A stretch of 64,000 nt of DNA from Symsagittifera roscoffensis (Eukaryota; Xenacoelomorpha; Acoela; Convolutidae), in assembly GCF_963678635.1 (NCBI RefSeq), contig NC_087069.1:50175892-50239891 (forward strand), written 5' to 3'. Each line of letters begins with the position of its first letter. Position 1 is the stretch's first letter. A program made the position numbers and the translations under genes. Below, piece after piece: positions 1 to 12,500 of this stretch. A model generated the notes under the pieces. It saw nothing but the letters and a program-made list of their open reading frames with translations, ran no database searches and was not told the DNA's origin.

Positions 1-106
1 TGGTAAGTTTGTTGCCAACTGGGCATTTAAAAATTATTTAATACTTATCGTAGTGAGGCTTATAGTTTTGAAATGAATCTAACTGCTCTATTTATTGCGA
101 TTCAAA

Positions 107-496
107 TTAGTGAGAGAAAGAAAACTGCATAAATGGTTTTGCAGAGAAATAATCGTTGTAGTTTGCGTCTTCGTTTCTTGATGCAGAGAATCGGTATATA
201 TTTTTATATTGACCTGGTGTCAGCCTTATCATTCGTTTGAATCGATTAGAATTATTAATCGAAAATAATCTAATTGAACTATCGATTTGATTTATCTTTA
301 GGTTGGGCGTTTTTGATCTCATTTGTCTATTTTTTTTTCGCCAAAAGTAGTAGAGGTCTGTTCCAGACTCTTTTGGCCGCACCAGATGAATTAAGTCCGG
401 GTTGGCTTTCGTTTTGAGTAATTTTCGATAGGGTACACCGTCTGTTGGTAACGCTATCTTGTTTTTGGGTCGGAAACATTCGTGCAACTTCTTAGT
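107..496 (-). CDS. Hypothetical basic ORF or exon fragment
   Basis: An open frame of about 126-130 codons on the minus strand, ending at a TAA at 107-109. I do not recognise the product. It is rich in Arg, Lys and Asn, with an N-terminal stretch containing Cys and Pro and a middle with several Arg/Lys pairs. No signal peptide or membrane segment is visible. The frame has no ATG near its 5' end (the first in-frame ATG is well inside), so it may be an internal or last exon, or part of a decayed gene. No partner exon was found in the rest of the window. It could also be a chance ORF, although its composition is not low-complexity. Confidence 0.3.
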   Translation of the reverse strand, partial: TKKLHECFRPKNKIALPTDGVPYRKLLKTKANPDLIHLVRPKESGTDLYYFWRKKNRQMRSKTPNLKINQIDSSIRLFSINNSNRFKRMIRLTPGQYKNIYRFSASRNEDANYNDYFSAKPFMQFSFSH

Positions 497-1499
497 CTAA
501 TACCAATCCTAATCTTACTCTTGTATCTCCTAGTCTTAATAAATCTAGCGAGGTGTTATTGCGAAGTTTAAAATCAAGAAGGAGAACTTAGAAAGAGCAA
601 CTGTTTGTTCAGTTAATTTTATTCCTCTCTGGCTGAAACTATAAATAGTTTCAGTCTTTGATTTTTTTGAAATTTTCAGTCATGGATCATGATTCTTGAG
701 TTCTAAGTACTTTACAGAGGTAGCTTGTCAAGAAGGTAATTGCATATAATAAAAACTTGTTTTGAGCTGGTTCCCCTATAGAACGATAAATGTGTAAGTC
801 AACAACTTGGTAACTCTCATCTTTGATGGCCATTAACTTCTTTTACTCATCCACTATTTTGGTCCAAAAATAGGTATTGTTTTGTTGATAAGGGCGAGAA
901 CATTTCTCTTTCAACATCCATTTTCTTGACAAAAAAATCTAATCGGCTACTTTTATTTATTTAAACGGACTCACAATGAAGATTATTTGATAAACACGGA
1001 CGGTATGACATAATAACTCATATGATGAGAAACACCAAATTAAGAAAAACCACTTCTTCAAAAAAAATACCCAGGTGAAAGCTAGTCTGCTATTTTAGAT
1101 GGATGAGGTTATAACACATCTGTCAAATTGTTCTATACACTTTGAAATACAACAACTTGATCTGTACACTTTAAATTAGCCAATTTAGAATAAATTGTAA
1201 TCTCTGGAATATATCATGTAACAACTAATTTTGAGCGTGATATAAGGGGTTTATCTGGATTATTTTTTGTATGTTTATCACTGGAACTATTTGAAGCTTG
1301 GAATACACATTATGATGCATATCAACTTACAATGTTGACGACCCAATTACAAGGATTTCTAACAAACTAACTCTTGTTCTTCCAATTGTATAATTTACGA
1401 GTGGTGAGCGCATAATTAGGTGATTTGAATGCTGTAAAATGTGCAAAACAAAAGCAAAATAGGATATGATAAAACAAAATTGTAACATTTTTCTATTTG
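497..1499. other. AT-rich stretch with no gene seen
   Basis: About 1 kb of AT-rich sequence. I see no long ORF, RNA gene or clear repeat. If the exon at 1564 is real, at least the right end of this stretch is intron. Confidence 0.5.
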
Positions 1500-1563
1500 T
1501 TGGAATTAATTTCTATGTTTTAATTTTCTGTACTGTTTCAAATCTTCTGACTTTGAATTTCAG
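1500..1563 (+). promoter_or_regulatory. Probable 3' splice site (polypyrimidine tract plus CAG)
   Basis: A T-rich tract runs through about 1500-1555 and ends in TTTCAG at 1558-1563. The downstream frame is open directly from this AG, which is why I start the next exon at 1564 and not at an internal ATG. Confidence 0.5.
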
Positions 1564-2114
1564 CCCAATGGAAGAGCACTGTGGGGGCCATGCTGACACA
1601 AATGTATGCAAAAGGAGACAAAAGACCGCTTACTGCGACTGTAGAGATATGTGAAACTCTAAGTGCTTCTTATCCTGAGAATTGGTGGTGTGTCAGTTAT
1701 AAACGGAAGTATCTTGATTGGGCAATGCTAGGAAAGAAAAGAGTAGGAGAGTCGGCTGAGTGGAACAATATCGGTCAATCGCATAAATTCGATTTCTACG
1801 TTTACACTGTACCCATTGCCCATCTGGAAGAGATAGGAGGAAAGTGTTGTGCAGAGAAAGAGATGAAAGCAGAAGAAATATTAGAAAGTGTGGCTGTGGT
1901 GTTTTGGAAGAAGGGGAATAGAGTTAACTTTGGGAGTATAGCAGATGAAGTGGTGACTCGTTTGGACAAAGAAGGACTCAACTGGGTACACATATGCGTA
2001 TCAGCAGATTTTTTTAATCAATCAACTTGTTCAGAAGCCATCAGTCGTGTCGAAAGTTACGCAACCCTTTCCAAATCAAGACTATACGACATCGCGATCT
2101 TCCTAACAGCCTAA
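1564..2114 (+). CDS. Putative terminal exon of an unidentified host gene
   Basis: A frame of about 183 codons, open from a plausible 3' splice site to a TAA at 2112-2114. The family is not recognised. The protein part starts QWKSTVGAMLTQMY, has an aromatic/Cys patch (PENWWCVSY), then a mixed alpha/beta-looking stretch with a Cys pair (GGKCCAEKE), and ends in a hydrophobic segment (YDIAIFLTA). It has no low complexity, no transmembrane helix and no signal peptide. A canonical AATAAA lies about 95 nt past the stop. Splice acceptor, long open frame and polyadenylation signal together make this the best candidate for a real host gene here. Upstream exons would lie left of the window or in unrecognised sequence. 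Confidence 0.5.
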
Positions 2115-2205
2115 ACATTGCAATACCTATAATCAATTCATTATTTGTCCATTAGTGTTTTTAACGCTTGGATCTACATGACAATCAATTTGAACGCAAA
2201 AATCA

Positions 2206-2211
2206 AATAAA
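2206..2211 (+). terminator. Polyadenylation signal AATAAA
   Basis: A canonical AATAAA about 95 nt after the stop of the exon ending at 2114. A second AATAAA-like word follows within about 40 nt. Such words are common in AT-rich DNA, so the support comes mainly from position. Confidence 0.4.
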
Positions 2212-2219
2212 TTGATTAG

Positions 2220-2690
2220 ATATGCTTTCTTCTATGAAATAAATAATTTCTTTAGAAATTTTCAACTGAAGATTTCAGGTCATTTTGACTAAGCTTCTTA
2301 CAAAATTAAATGAAATGAAAGGCTCTATCAAACTGAATATTTATGACGTGTTTTTAATTGCTGAAATCCTGGGTTGACCTTCATAGACCGAAAAATCTAA
2401 CCATACAATTTTATAAACTAACCCGCATTGAGCGCCCATGGTTCATAATCGATTATATTGTCATAACATGGACAGTATCTATAAAATTACAAAAAATTTG
2501 ATTAAAATTCATTAAAAAATTGATTAAAATCGCTTTTTTTCATTTCAATATAACCCATTATAATCGATTATAATCTATTAAAAATTGGTTATAATCTTTA
2601 CATTTTTTATCCCAATATATTCCAATTTCAATTTTTCCAAGGTTATCTCATTTCCTGTTTAGCGCAGTCGCTATGTTTTACGTTCGTTTC
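2220..2690. other. AT-rich intergenic DNA with an 18 bp perfect palindrome
   Basis: No gene seen. The stretch holds repeated GATTA/TAATC words, including a perfect palindrome at 2557-2574 (ATTATAATCGATTATAAT) and related GATTAAAAT words nearby. Confidence 0.5.
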
Positions 2691-2696
2691 ATGAAA

Positions 2697-2925
2697 GGTT
2701 GAACCCCCTTCCCCAGTTTACTCTAGCTCCCCCTCCCCGTTTACCTCCTCCACGTTTACCCCTCCCCCGTTTGCTTGAACCCCCCCCCCGTTTAAACAAA
2801 AACCCCTTCCCCTCGTTCACCCCCCATTTTTCTTTATCCCCTACCCCCAGTTTACTTTACCAACCTGCCTGCAATTTTACCACAACCACCATTCGTCCCC
2901 CTTTATGATTGCATACAAGGGGGGG
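2697..2925. repeat. Degenerate C-rich repeat (CCCC...GTTTAC units)
   Basis: About 230 bp with irregular units of roughly 15-20 bp made of a C-run followed by GTTTA/GTTTAC, becoming less regular to the right. It gives a Pro/Leu-rich reading on the plus strand that I do not take as coding. It sits just left of the large minisatellite. Confidence 0.6.
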
Positions 2926-4775
2926 TGTTTATTAGTAGTTTTTTGGACAAAGGGATTAATGATTGACATCCCTCAGTTTAACGCCCCTCTCTTTTATTGG
3001 GTTTAGGGGAACGTAAAAAAAAACTTGAGAGAGTGATGTTGAGACATGGCTTTAGTAAAGGACATGGCGTAAATTTCGACACGAAATTATTTGCAATATT
3101 ATTTAAAAACGCTGTGTAGCTGATGGGGTAAACAACACTATGAAGTTGATGGGGTAAAAAAAACAGTCTGTAGCTGATGGCATACAAAACACATTGTAGC
3201 TGATGAGGTACAAAATGCTAGGTAGCTGATGGGGTACTAAAAGTACAAAACTTTATAGAGCTGATGGAGTGAAAATACTATTAGTTGATGGGGGTAAAAA
3301 AACACTATGTAGCTGCTGGTGTAAAAGATACTATGAAGCTGATGGGTTAAAAAACAATGAAACTATGTTGCTGATGGGGTAAAAACACCTTGTAGCTGAT
3401 AGGGCAAAAAACATTTTGTAGCTTCGGGCAGAAACAAGATACAAATGTGGGGGAAAACTCTATAGATATGATGGGGTAAAATTACTATAGAGCTGATGAG
3501 GTAAAAAACTCTAAGTAGCTATTGGGGTACAAAACACTATGCAGGTGATGTTGTAAAAACACTGTGCAGCTGCTGGTGTAAATTATATTATGTAGCTGAT
3601 GGGTTAACGAAAATATGAAATTATCCTGCTGATTGGGTAAAAACACCTTGTAGCTGGTAGGGCAAAAACATTTGGTAGCTGAGGGCAGAATCAAAATAGA
3701 ATTGAGGGGGAAAACACTATAGATATGATTGGGTACAAAACAGTATGAAGCTGATGATGTAAAAAAAAACACAAAGTAGCTTATAGGGTAAAAACACTAT
3801 GTTGCTAATAGAGTAAAACCACTGTGTAGCTGTGGGAAAAACAGTATGGATCTGAGGGTTGAAAAACACTGTAGAGCTGATGGGGTACAAAACACTATGT
3901 AACTGATGGGGTACAAAACACTATGTAGTTGTTGAGTTACGAAGCATTATAGGGCATATGGGGTAAAGACACGTTTTAGCTGATGGATTAGGAAACACTA
4001 AGTAACTGATGGGGTAAAATACTATAGAGCTGATGCTGTACAAACACTATGATGCTGATGAGGTTAAAAAACACAATATAGCTTATCGGGTAAAACCACT
4101 ATGTTGCTGATAGGGTACAATCACTGTGTAGCTGAGGGAAAAACAGTATAGATCTGAGGGTTGAAAAACAGTATAGAGCGGATGGGGTAAGAACACTTTA
4201 GAGTTGTGGCATAAAATACTAGTTAGCCGATGGGGTACAGAATAATTCGAAGCTGATGATCTAAAAAACACTATGTAGGTTATAGGGTAAAAACACTATG
4301 TAGCTGATAGGTTGAAAACACTACGTAGCTGATGGGGAAACAATATCGATCTGAGGGGTGAAAAACAGTATAGAGTGGATGGGCTAAGAACTCTTAAGAA
4401 TTGTGGCGTAAAATACTAGTTAGTTGATGGGGTACAGAATAATATGAAGCTGATGATGTAAAAAAACACTATGTAGCTGATATGATAAAAACACTTTGTA
4501 GCTGATAGGTTGAAAACAATATGTAGATATGTAGATGAGGAAAAAACAGAATAAATCAGAGGGTTGAAAAACAGTATAGAGCGGATGGGGTAAAAACACT
4601 TTAGAATTGTCGCGTAAAATACTAATTAGCCGATGGGGTACAGAACAATAAGATGCTGATGAGGTAAAAAACACAATGTAGCTACAGGGTAAAATCAATA
4701 TGTAGCTGAGGGAAAAATAGTATGGATCTGAGGATTGAAACCACTGTAGAAAACCACTCTGAGGGTTGAAAACCA

Positions 4776-5115
4776 CTACATCATCAGCTTCATAATGTTT
4801 TGTACCTCATCGGGTACATATATTTTATCACAGCATCAGCTCTCTAGTGTTTCTTACCGCACAGTGTTTTTCAACCCTCAGATATGTACTGTTTATCCAT
4901 CCCTCAGCTACACAGTGATTTTACCCTATCAGCAACATAGTGTTTTTACCTTATAAGCTACATTGTGTTTTTTTACCGCATCAGCTTCATAGTGTTTTTT
5001 ACTCCATGAGCTGAGGGTTGAAAAATACTGTGCGGTAAGAAACACTAGAGAGCTGATGCTGTGAAAAAATATATGTACCCGATGAGGTACAAAACATTAT
5101 GAAGCTGATGATGTA
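4776..5115. repeat. Local inversion/palindrome inside the minisatellite
   Basis: Units at about 4776-5005 run opposite to the rest of the array. The left arm (4776-4881) is a near-perfect reverse complement of 5011-5115, with a 129 bp spacer that is itself made of inverted units. The arms share a long unique combination of variants, so this is an inverted duplication and not chance pairing of consensus units. Confidence 0.85.
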
Positions 5116-8100
5116 AAAAAAGCACTATTTAGCTTATAGGGTAAAAACACTATGTAGCTGATTGGTTGAAAACATTATGTAGCTGAGGGGAAAACAATAT
5201 CCGTCTGAGGGGTGAAAAACAATATAGAGCTGATGTGGTAAAAAAACACTCTAGAGTTGCGGCGTAAAATACTAATTAGCCCATGCGATACAGAACAATA
5301 TGTAGCTGATGGGGTACAAATCACTATGTATCTGTTTTGGTAAAAACACTGAGCAGCTGATAGGACAAGAAAAACTTTGTAGCTGAGGGTGAAACATTAT
5401 AAAACTGGGTGAAAAACACTTCAGAGCCGATGAGGTAAAAACACTATAGTGCTGATGCTGTGAAAAACCTTATGTAGCTGATGGGGTACAAAACAAAATG
5501 AAGCTGATGATGTAAAACACACTATGTAGCTTATAGGGTAAAAGCACTATGTAGCTGATTGGTTGAAATTACAATGTAGCTGAGGGGAAAATAATATCGA
5601 TCTGAGGGGTGAAAAACAGTATAGAGCGGATGGGGTAAGAACACTATAGAGCTGATAGGTTGAAAACACTATGTAGCTGAGGGGGAAACAATATCGATCT
5701 GAGGGGTGAAAAACAGTATAGAGCGGATGGGGGTAAGAACACTTTTGAGTTGTGGCGTAAATACCTGTTAGCCGATGGTGTACAGAAAAATATGTAGCTG
5801 ATGGTGTACAAAACACGATGTGGTTGTTAGAATAAAAACACCATGTAGCTGATAGGCCAAAGAACACTTTGTAGCTGAGTGGTGAAAAAATATAGAACTG
5901 GGGGGAAACACAATGAAGCTGTTGGTTTAAAGAAATTGTGTTGCTAATGAGGTACAAAACAGTATGTAGCTGATGGGGTACAAAAGAGTATAAAGCTGAT
6001 GGGCTACAAAACACTATAGAGCTGATGAGGTAAAAACACTTTATAGATGAATGGTTTCAAAAAACTATATAGCTGATAGGGTACAAAACACTATGTAACT
6101 GACGCGGTAAAAAACACTATGTAATTGTTGGGTTACGAAGCATTATAGGGCATATGGGGTAAAAACACTTTACAGCTGATGGGTTGGAAAACACTAGGTA
6201 ACTGATGGCGTAAAAATACTCAAGAGCTGATGAGGTAAAAGCACTATACAGCTGATGGGGTACAAAACACTATGATGCTGATGAGATAAAAAAAACACAA
6301 TGTAGCTTATAGGTTAAAAACACTATGTAGCTGATAGGGTAAAATTACTAAGTAGCTGAGGAAAAAACGGTATAGATCTGAGGGTTGAAAAACAGTATAG
6401 AGCTGATGGGGTAAAACACTTTGGAGTTGCGGCGAAAACTACTATTTAGCCGATGCGGTACAGAACAATATGTAGCTGATGGGGTACAAATCACTATGTA
6501 ACTGTTAGGGTGAAAACACTATGCAGCTGATAGGGCAAGAAACACTTTGTAGCAGGGATGAAGCATTATAGAACAGGGTGAAAAACACTGCAGAGCTGAT
6601 GAGGTAACAAACACTTAAGTGCTGATGTGGTAAAAAAACTTTATGCAGCTGATGGGGTACAAAACACTATGTAGTTGTTGGGTAACGAAGCTTTATAGGG
6701 CATATGGGGTAAAGACACTTTATATCTGATGGGTTACGAAACACTATATGACTGACGGGGTAAAAATACTATAGAGCTAATAGGGTAAAAACACTATAAC
6801 AAAACACTATGAAGCCGATGATGTAAAAAAAACATTATGTAGCTCATAGGGTAAAAACACTATGTAGCTGATAGGTTGAAAACACTATGTAGCTGAGGGG
6901 GAAACAATATCGATATGAGGTGTGAAAATCAATATAGAGCTGATGGGGTAAAAACACTTTAGAGTTGTGGCGTAAAATACTGATTAGCCGATGCGGTAGA
7001 GAACAATATGTAGCTGATGGGGTACAAAACAGTATGTAATTGTTGGGTTACGAAGCATTATAGGGCATATGGGGTAAAGACACTTTATAGCTGATTGGTT
7101 AGAAAACACTAGGTAACTGATAGGGTAAAAATACTATAGAGCCCATGGGGTAAAACAAAACACTATAGAGCTGATGGGGTACAAAACACTATGACGCCGA
7201 TGATGTAAAAAAAATATTATGTAGCTAATAGAGTAAAAACACTATGCAGCTGATATGTTGAAAAAAGTATGTAGCTGAGGTGTGAAACAATATAGAACTG
7301 GTGAGAAAAACACAATGGAGCTTTTGGATTAAAAAAAACTATGTTGCTAATGGGGTACAAAACACTATGTAGCTGATGGGGTACAAAACACCATCTAGTT
7401 GTTGGGTTACGAAGCATTATAGGGCATATGGGGTGAAGACACTTTATAGCTGCTGGTTTAGGAAACAGTATATAACTGATGGGGCAAAAAACACTATGTA
7501 GCTGATGGGGCAAAAAAAATTTGTAGCTGAGAGGCGAATTAATATAAAACTGGGGTGAAAAACACCATGGAGCTGTTGGTGTAAAAACACTATGCTGTTG
7601 ATGGGGTACAAAACAGTATGTAGCTGATGGGGTAAAAAAGACTATGTAGCTGATGGGCTACAAAACTATAGAGCTGCGAGATAAAAAAAACACTTTATAG
7701 CTGAATGGTTACAAACCACTATATAGCCGATGGGGTACAAAACACTATGTACCTGATGGGGTGCTAAACACTATGTAATTGTTGGGTTAAGAAGAAATAT
7801 AGGGAAAGATGGGGTAAAGACAATTTATAACTAATGGGTTAGAAAACACTAGGGAACTGATGGGGCAAAAATTCCTTTGTAGCTGAGGGGTGAAACAAAA
7901 TAGAACTGGGGGGAATCACTATTGAGCTCGTGGGTTAAAAACACTATGTAGCTGATGGTGTACAAAACACTATGTAGCTGATGGGGTACTGTATACTATA
8001 AAGCTGCTAGAGTACAAAATTGTAGCTGTTAGGGTAAAAACACTTTGTAGCTGAGGGATGAAACAAAATAGAACTGGGGGAAAACACAATAGAGTTGATG

Positions 8101-9508
8101 AGGTACAAAACACTATGACGCTGATGAGCTAAGAAAAACACAATGTAGCTTGTGGGGTGAAAACTGAAAACGCTATGTAGCTGATAGCGTAAAAACACTA
8201 TGTAGCGAAAACATGTAGATCTGAGGGTTGAAGAACAGTAAAAAGCTGATGGGGGTAAAAACACTTTAGAGTTGTGGCGGAAAACACTAGTTAGCCGATG
8301 GGGAACAAAACACTATGTAGCTAATAGGGCAAAACACTATGTAGCTGAGGGGTGAAATAAAATGAAAACAATATGGCAATAAGTAGCTAATAGGACACTA
8401 TGTAGCTAATAGCTAATACTTTGTAGCTGAGGGTGAAACAATATGGAACTGGGGGGAAAAACACCATAGAGTGATGGGGTAAAAACACTATAGAGCTGAT
8501 GAGGTACAAAACACTATGAAGCTGATGAGCTAAAACAACCACAATGTAGCTTGTGGGGTAAAAACGTTATGTAGCTGATAGCGTAAAAACACTATGTAGC
8601 GAAAACATTTTGCAGATCTGGGGGTTGACGAACAGTGAAAAGCTGATGGGGGTAAAAACACTTTAGAGTTGTGGCGTAAAACACTAGTTAACCGATGGGG
8701 AACAAAACACTATGTAGCTAATAGGGCAAAAACACTTTGTAGCTGAGGGGTGAAATAAAATGAAACTGGGGGGAAAACACCATAGCGCTGATGGGGTAAA
8801 AACACTATAGAGCTGATGAGTTAAAAACAATATTTAGCACCATGGAAAAACACCATGTACTTGATGAGGTACAAAATACTATGTAGCGAATGGGGCTTAA
8901 AATACAATAAAGCTCAGGGAGTACAAAACACTATGTAGCTGTTAGGGTAAAAACACTATGAAGCTGACAGGACAAAAAAAAACACTTTCTAGCTCAGGAG
9001 TGAAACAAAAAAGAAGTGGGGGGAAAACACTATAGAGCTGATGGGGTAAAAACACTCTAGAGCTGATGCGGTAAAAAACAATGTGTAGCTGATGGTGTAC
9101 AAAACAAAATGTAGCTGACGGGGTACAAAATACTATAGAGCTGATGAGTAAAAACACTTTGGAGCTGAAGGAGAACAAAGCACGATATAGCTGATTGGGT
9201 AAAAAACACTATGTAGTTGATGTAGTACAAAACCCTAGGTTTTTGATGCGTTACAAAGCACTATAGTTCTTTTGGGGTAAAGGGATCTTATGTACCTGAT
9301 GGGGTAGGAAACGCTATGTAGCTGATGGGGTAAAAATACTCTAGAGCTGATGGGGTAAAATACTATCGCGCTGATGGGGTACAAAAAGCTATAACATATT
9401 GGGTAAAAAACAATGTAGCTGAGAGGGTAAAAACATTATGTACCTGAGGGGGAAATAATATACAGCTGTAGGTGAAAACAGTATAGAGCTGATGGGGTAA
9501 AAACACTA

Positions 9509-12500
9509 TAGAGCGGTGGGGTAAAAATGACTAATTAGCTGATTGGGTACAAACAGTATGTAGCTGATGGTGTAGAAAACACTATGTAGCTATTAGGGCA
9601 AAGAAGACAATGTAGCTGATTGGGTAAATAATCCTTTTCAGCAGAGGAGGAAAATGATGAAGAGCTGAGGTGGAAAACACTATAGGTCTGCTGGGTTAAA
9701 AACACTATAGAGCTGATGGGGTAAAAACACTATAGAGCGGTGGGGTAAAAATGACTAATTAGCTGATTGGGTACAAACAGTATGTAGCTGATGGTGTAGA
9801 AAACACTATGTAGCTATTAGGGTAAAGAAGACAATGTAGCTGATTGGGTAAATAATCCTTTTCAGCAGAGGAGGAAAATGATGAAGAGCTGAGGTGGAAA
9901 AGACTATAGGTCTGCTGGGTTAAAAACACTATGTAGCTGATGGGGTACAAAACGCTATATAATTGATGGGGTAAAAACGCTATGTAGCTGACGGGGTACA
10001 AAATACTATAAAGCTGATGAGTAAAAAAAAACACTTAAGAGCTGAATGGGAGCAAAACACGATATAGCTGATTGGGTAAAAACACTATGTAGTTGATGTG
10101 GTACAACACCCTAGGCTTTTGATGGGTTACAAAGCACTATAGAATTTTTTGGGTAATTACACTATGTACCTGATGGGGTCGGAAACGCATGTAGCTGATG
10201 GGGTAAAAATACTACAGAGCTGATGGGGTAAAAACACTATAGAGCTGATGGGGTACAAAACACTATGAAGCTGATGGGGTAAAAAACATTATGTAGCATA
10301 TTGGGTGAAAAAATAATGTAGCTGGTAGGGTAAAATCACTATGTAGCTGAGGGGAAAATATTATAGAGCTGAGAGTGAAAAACAGTATAGAGCTGATGGG
10401 GCAAAAACACTATAGAGCGGAGGGGTAAAAATGATTAATTAGCTGATTGCTACAAAACAGTATGTAGCTGATGGTGTAGAAAACACTATGTAGCTGATGG
10501 GGCATAAAAAACTATAAAGCTGATAGGGTACAAAACACTATGTAGCTATTAGGGTAAAGAAGACAATGTAGCTGATTGGGTAAATAACCCTTTTTGGCAG
10601 AGGAGGAAAACGATAAAGAGCTGAGAAGGAAAACTATAGGTCTGCTGGATTAAAAACACTACAGAGCTGATGAGGTAAAAACGCTATAGAGCTGATGGGG
10701 TACAAATCGCTATGTAGCTGATGGGGTGCAAAACGCTACGTAGCTAATGGGGTACAAAACGCTATTTAGCTGATATGGTACTAAAAGTACAAAAAACTAT
10801 GTTTTTGATGGAGGGGCTAAAAAACACGTTGCAGCTGTAAGGGTAAAACACAATGTAGCTGAGGGTTGAAACAAATTAGAGCTGAGGGGAAGAAAACTTT
10901 GAAGCTGATGTGGTTAAAACACGATAGTGCTGAATTGGTAAAATAAACACAATGTAGCCGATGGCGTACAAAATACTAAGTAGTTGTTGGGTAACGAAGC
11001 TTTATAGGGCATACTGGGTAAAAACATTTTATATCTGATTGGTTAGGAAACACTATGTAACTGATGGGCTAAAAGTACTATAGAGCTGATGGGGTACAAA
11101 AGACTACAAAGCTGATGGGGTAAAAAACACTTAGTAGCCTATAGGGTCCAAACACGATGTAGCTGATAGGGTAAAAACACTATGTAGCAGATGGGGAACT
11201 AATTGAAAGCTGATGGGCAAAACAGTACAGAGCTGATGGGTCAAAACAGTATAGAGCTGACGGGGTAAAAACACTATAGAGCGGTGGGATAACAATTACT
11301 AATTAGCTGATTGGGTGCAAAATAGTATGTAGCTGATGGGGTACAAAACACTATGTAGCTTTTAAGGTAAAATAGACAATGTAGCTGATTGAGTAAATAA
11401 CAGTTTTTGAGCAAAGATGAAAACGATAAAGAGCTGAGTGGGGAAACACTATAGTTCTGATGGGTTCAAAACACTATAGAGCTGATGGGGTAAAAACACT
11501 ATAGAGCGGTGGGGTAAAAATGACTAATTAGCTGATTGGGTACAAACAGTATGTAGCTGATGGTGTAGAAAACACTATGTAGCTATTAGGGTAAAGAAGA
11601 CAATGTAGCTGATTGGGTAAATAATCCTTTTCAGCAGAGGAGGAAAATGATGAAGAGCTGAGGTGGAAAACACTATAGGTCTGCTGGGTTAAAAACACTA
11701 TGTAGCTGATGGGGTACAAAACGCTATATAATTGATGGGGTAAAAACGCTATGTAGCTGACGGGGTACAAAATACTATAGAGCTGATGAGTAAAAAAAAC
11801 ACTTAAGAGCTGAATGGGAGCAAAACATGATATAGTTGATTGGGTAAAAACACTATGTAGTTGATGTGGTACAACACCCTAGGTTTTTGATGGGTTACAA
11901 AGCACTATAGATTATTTTGGGTAATTACACTATGTACCTGATGGGGTCGGAAACGCTATGTAGCTGATGGGGTAAAAATACTATAGAGCTGATGGGGTAA
12001 AATACTATCGCGCTGATGAAGTACAAAAAGCTATGAAGCTGATGGGGTAAAAAACATTGTGTAGCATATTGGGTAAAAAACAATGTAGCTGAGAGGGTAA
12101 AAACATTATGTACCTGACGGGGGAAATAAAATAGAGCTGTAGGTGAAAACAGTTGAGAGCTGATGGGGTAAAAACACTATAGAGCGGTGGGGTAAAAATG
12201 ACTAATTAGCTGATTGGGTACAAACAGTATATAGCTGATGGTGTAGAAAACACTATGTATCTATTAGGGTAAAGAAGACAATGTAGCTGATTGGGAAGAC
12301 AACCTTTTCAGCAGAGGAGGAAAATTATGAAGAGCTGAGGTGGAAAACACTATAGGTCTGCTGGGTTAAAAACACAATAGAGCTGATGAGGTAAAAACAC
12401 TATGTAGCTGATGGGGTACAAAACGCTATATAATTGATGGGGTAAAAACGATGACGGGGTACAAAATACTATAGAGCTGATGAGTAAAAACACTTAAGAG

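Noticed and set aside
2699-2908. Pro/Leu-rich 69-codon ORF
   Set aside because: It is produced by the C-rich repeat and has no non-repetitive sequence.
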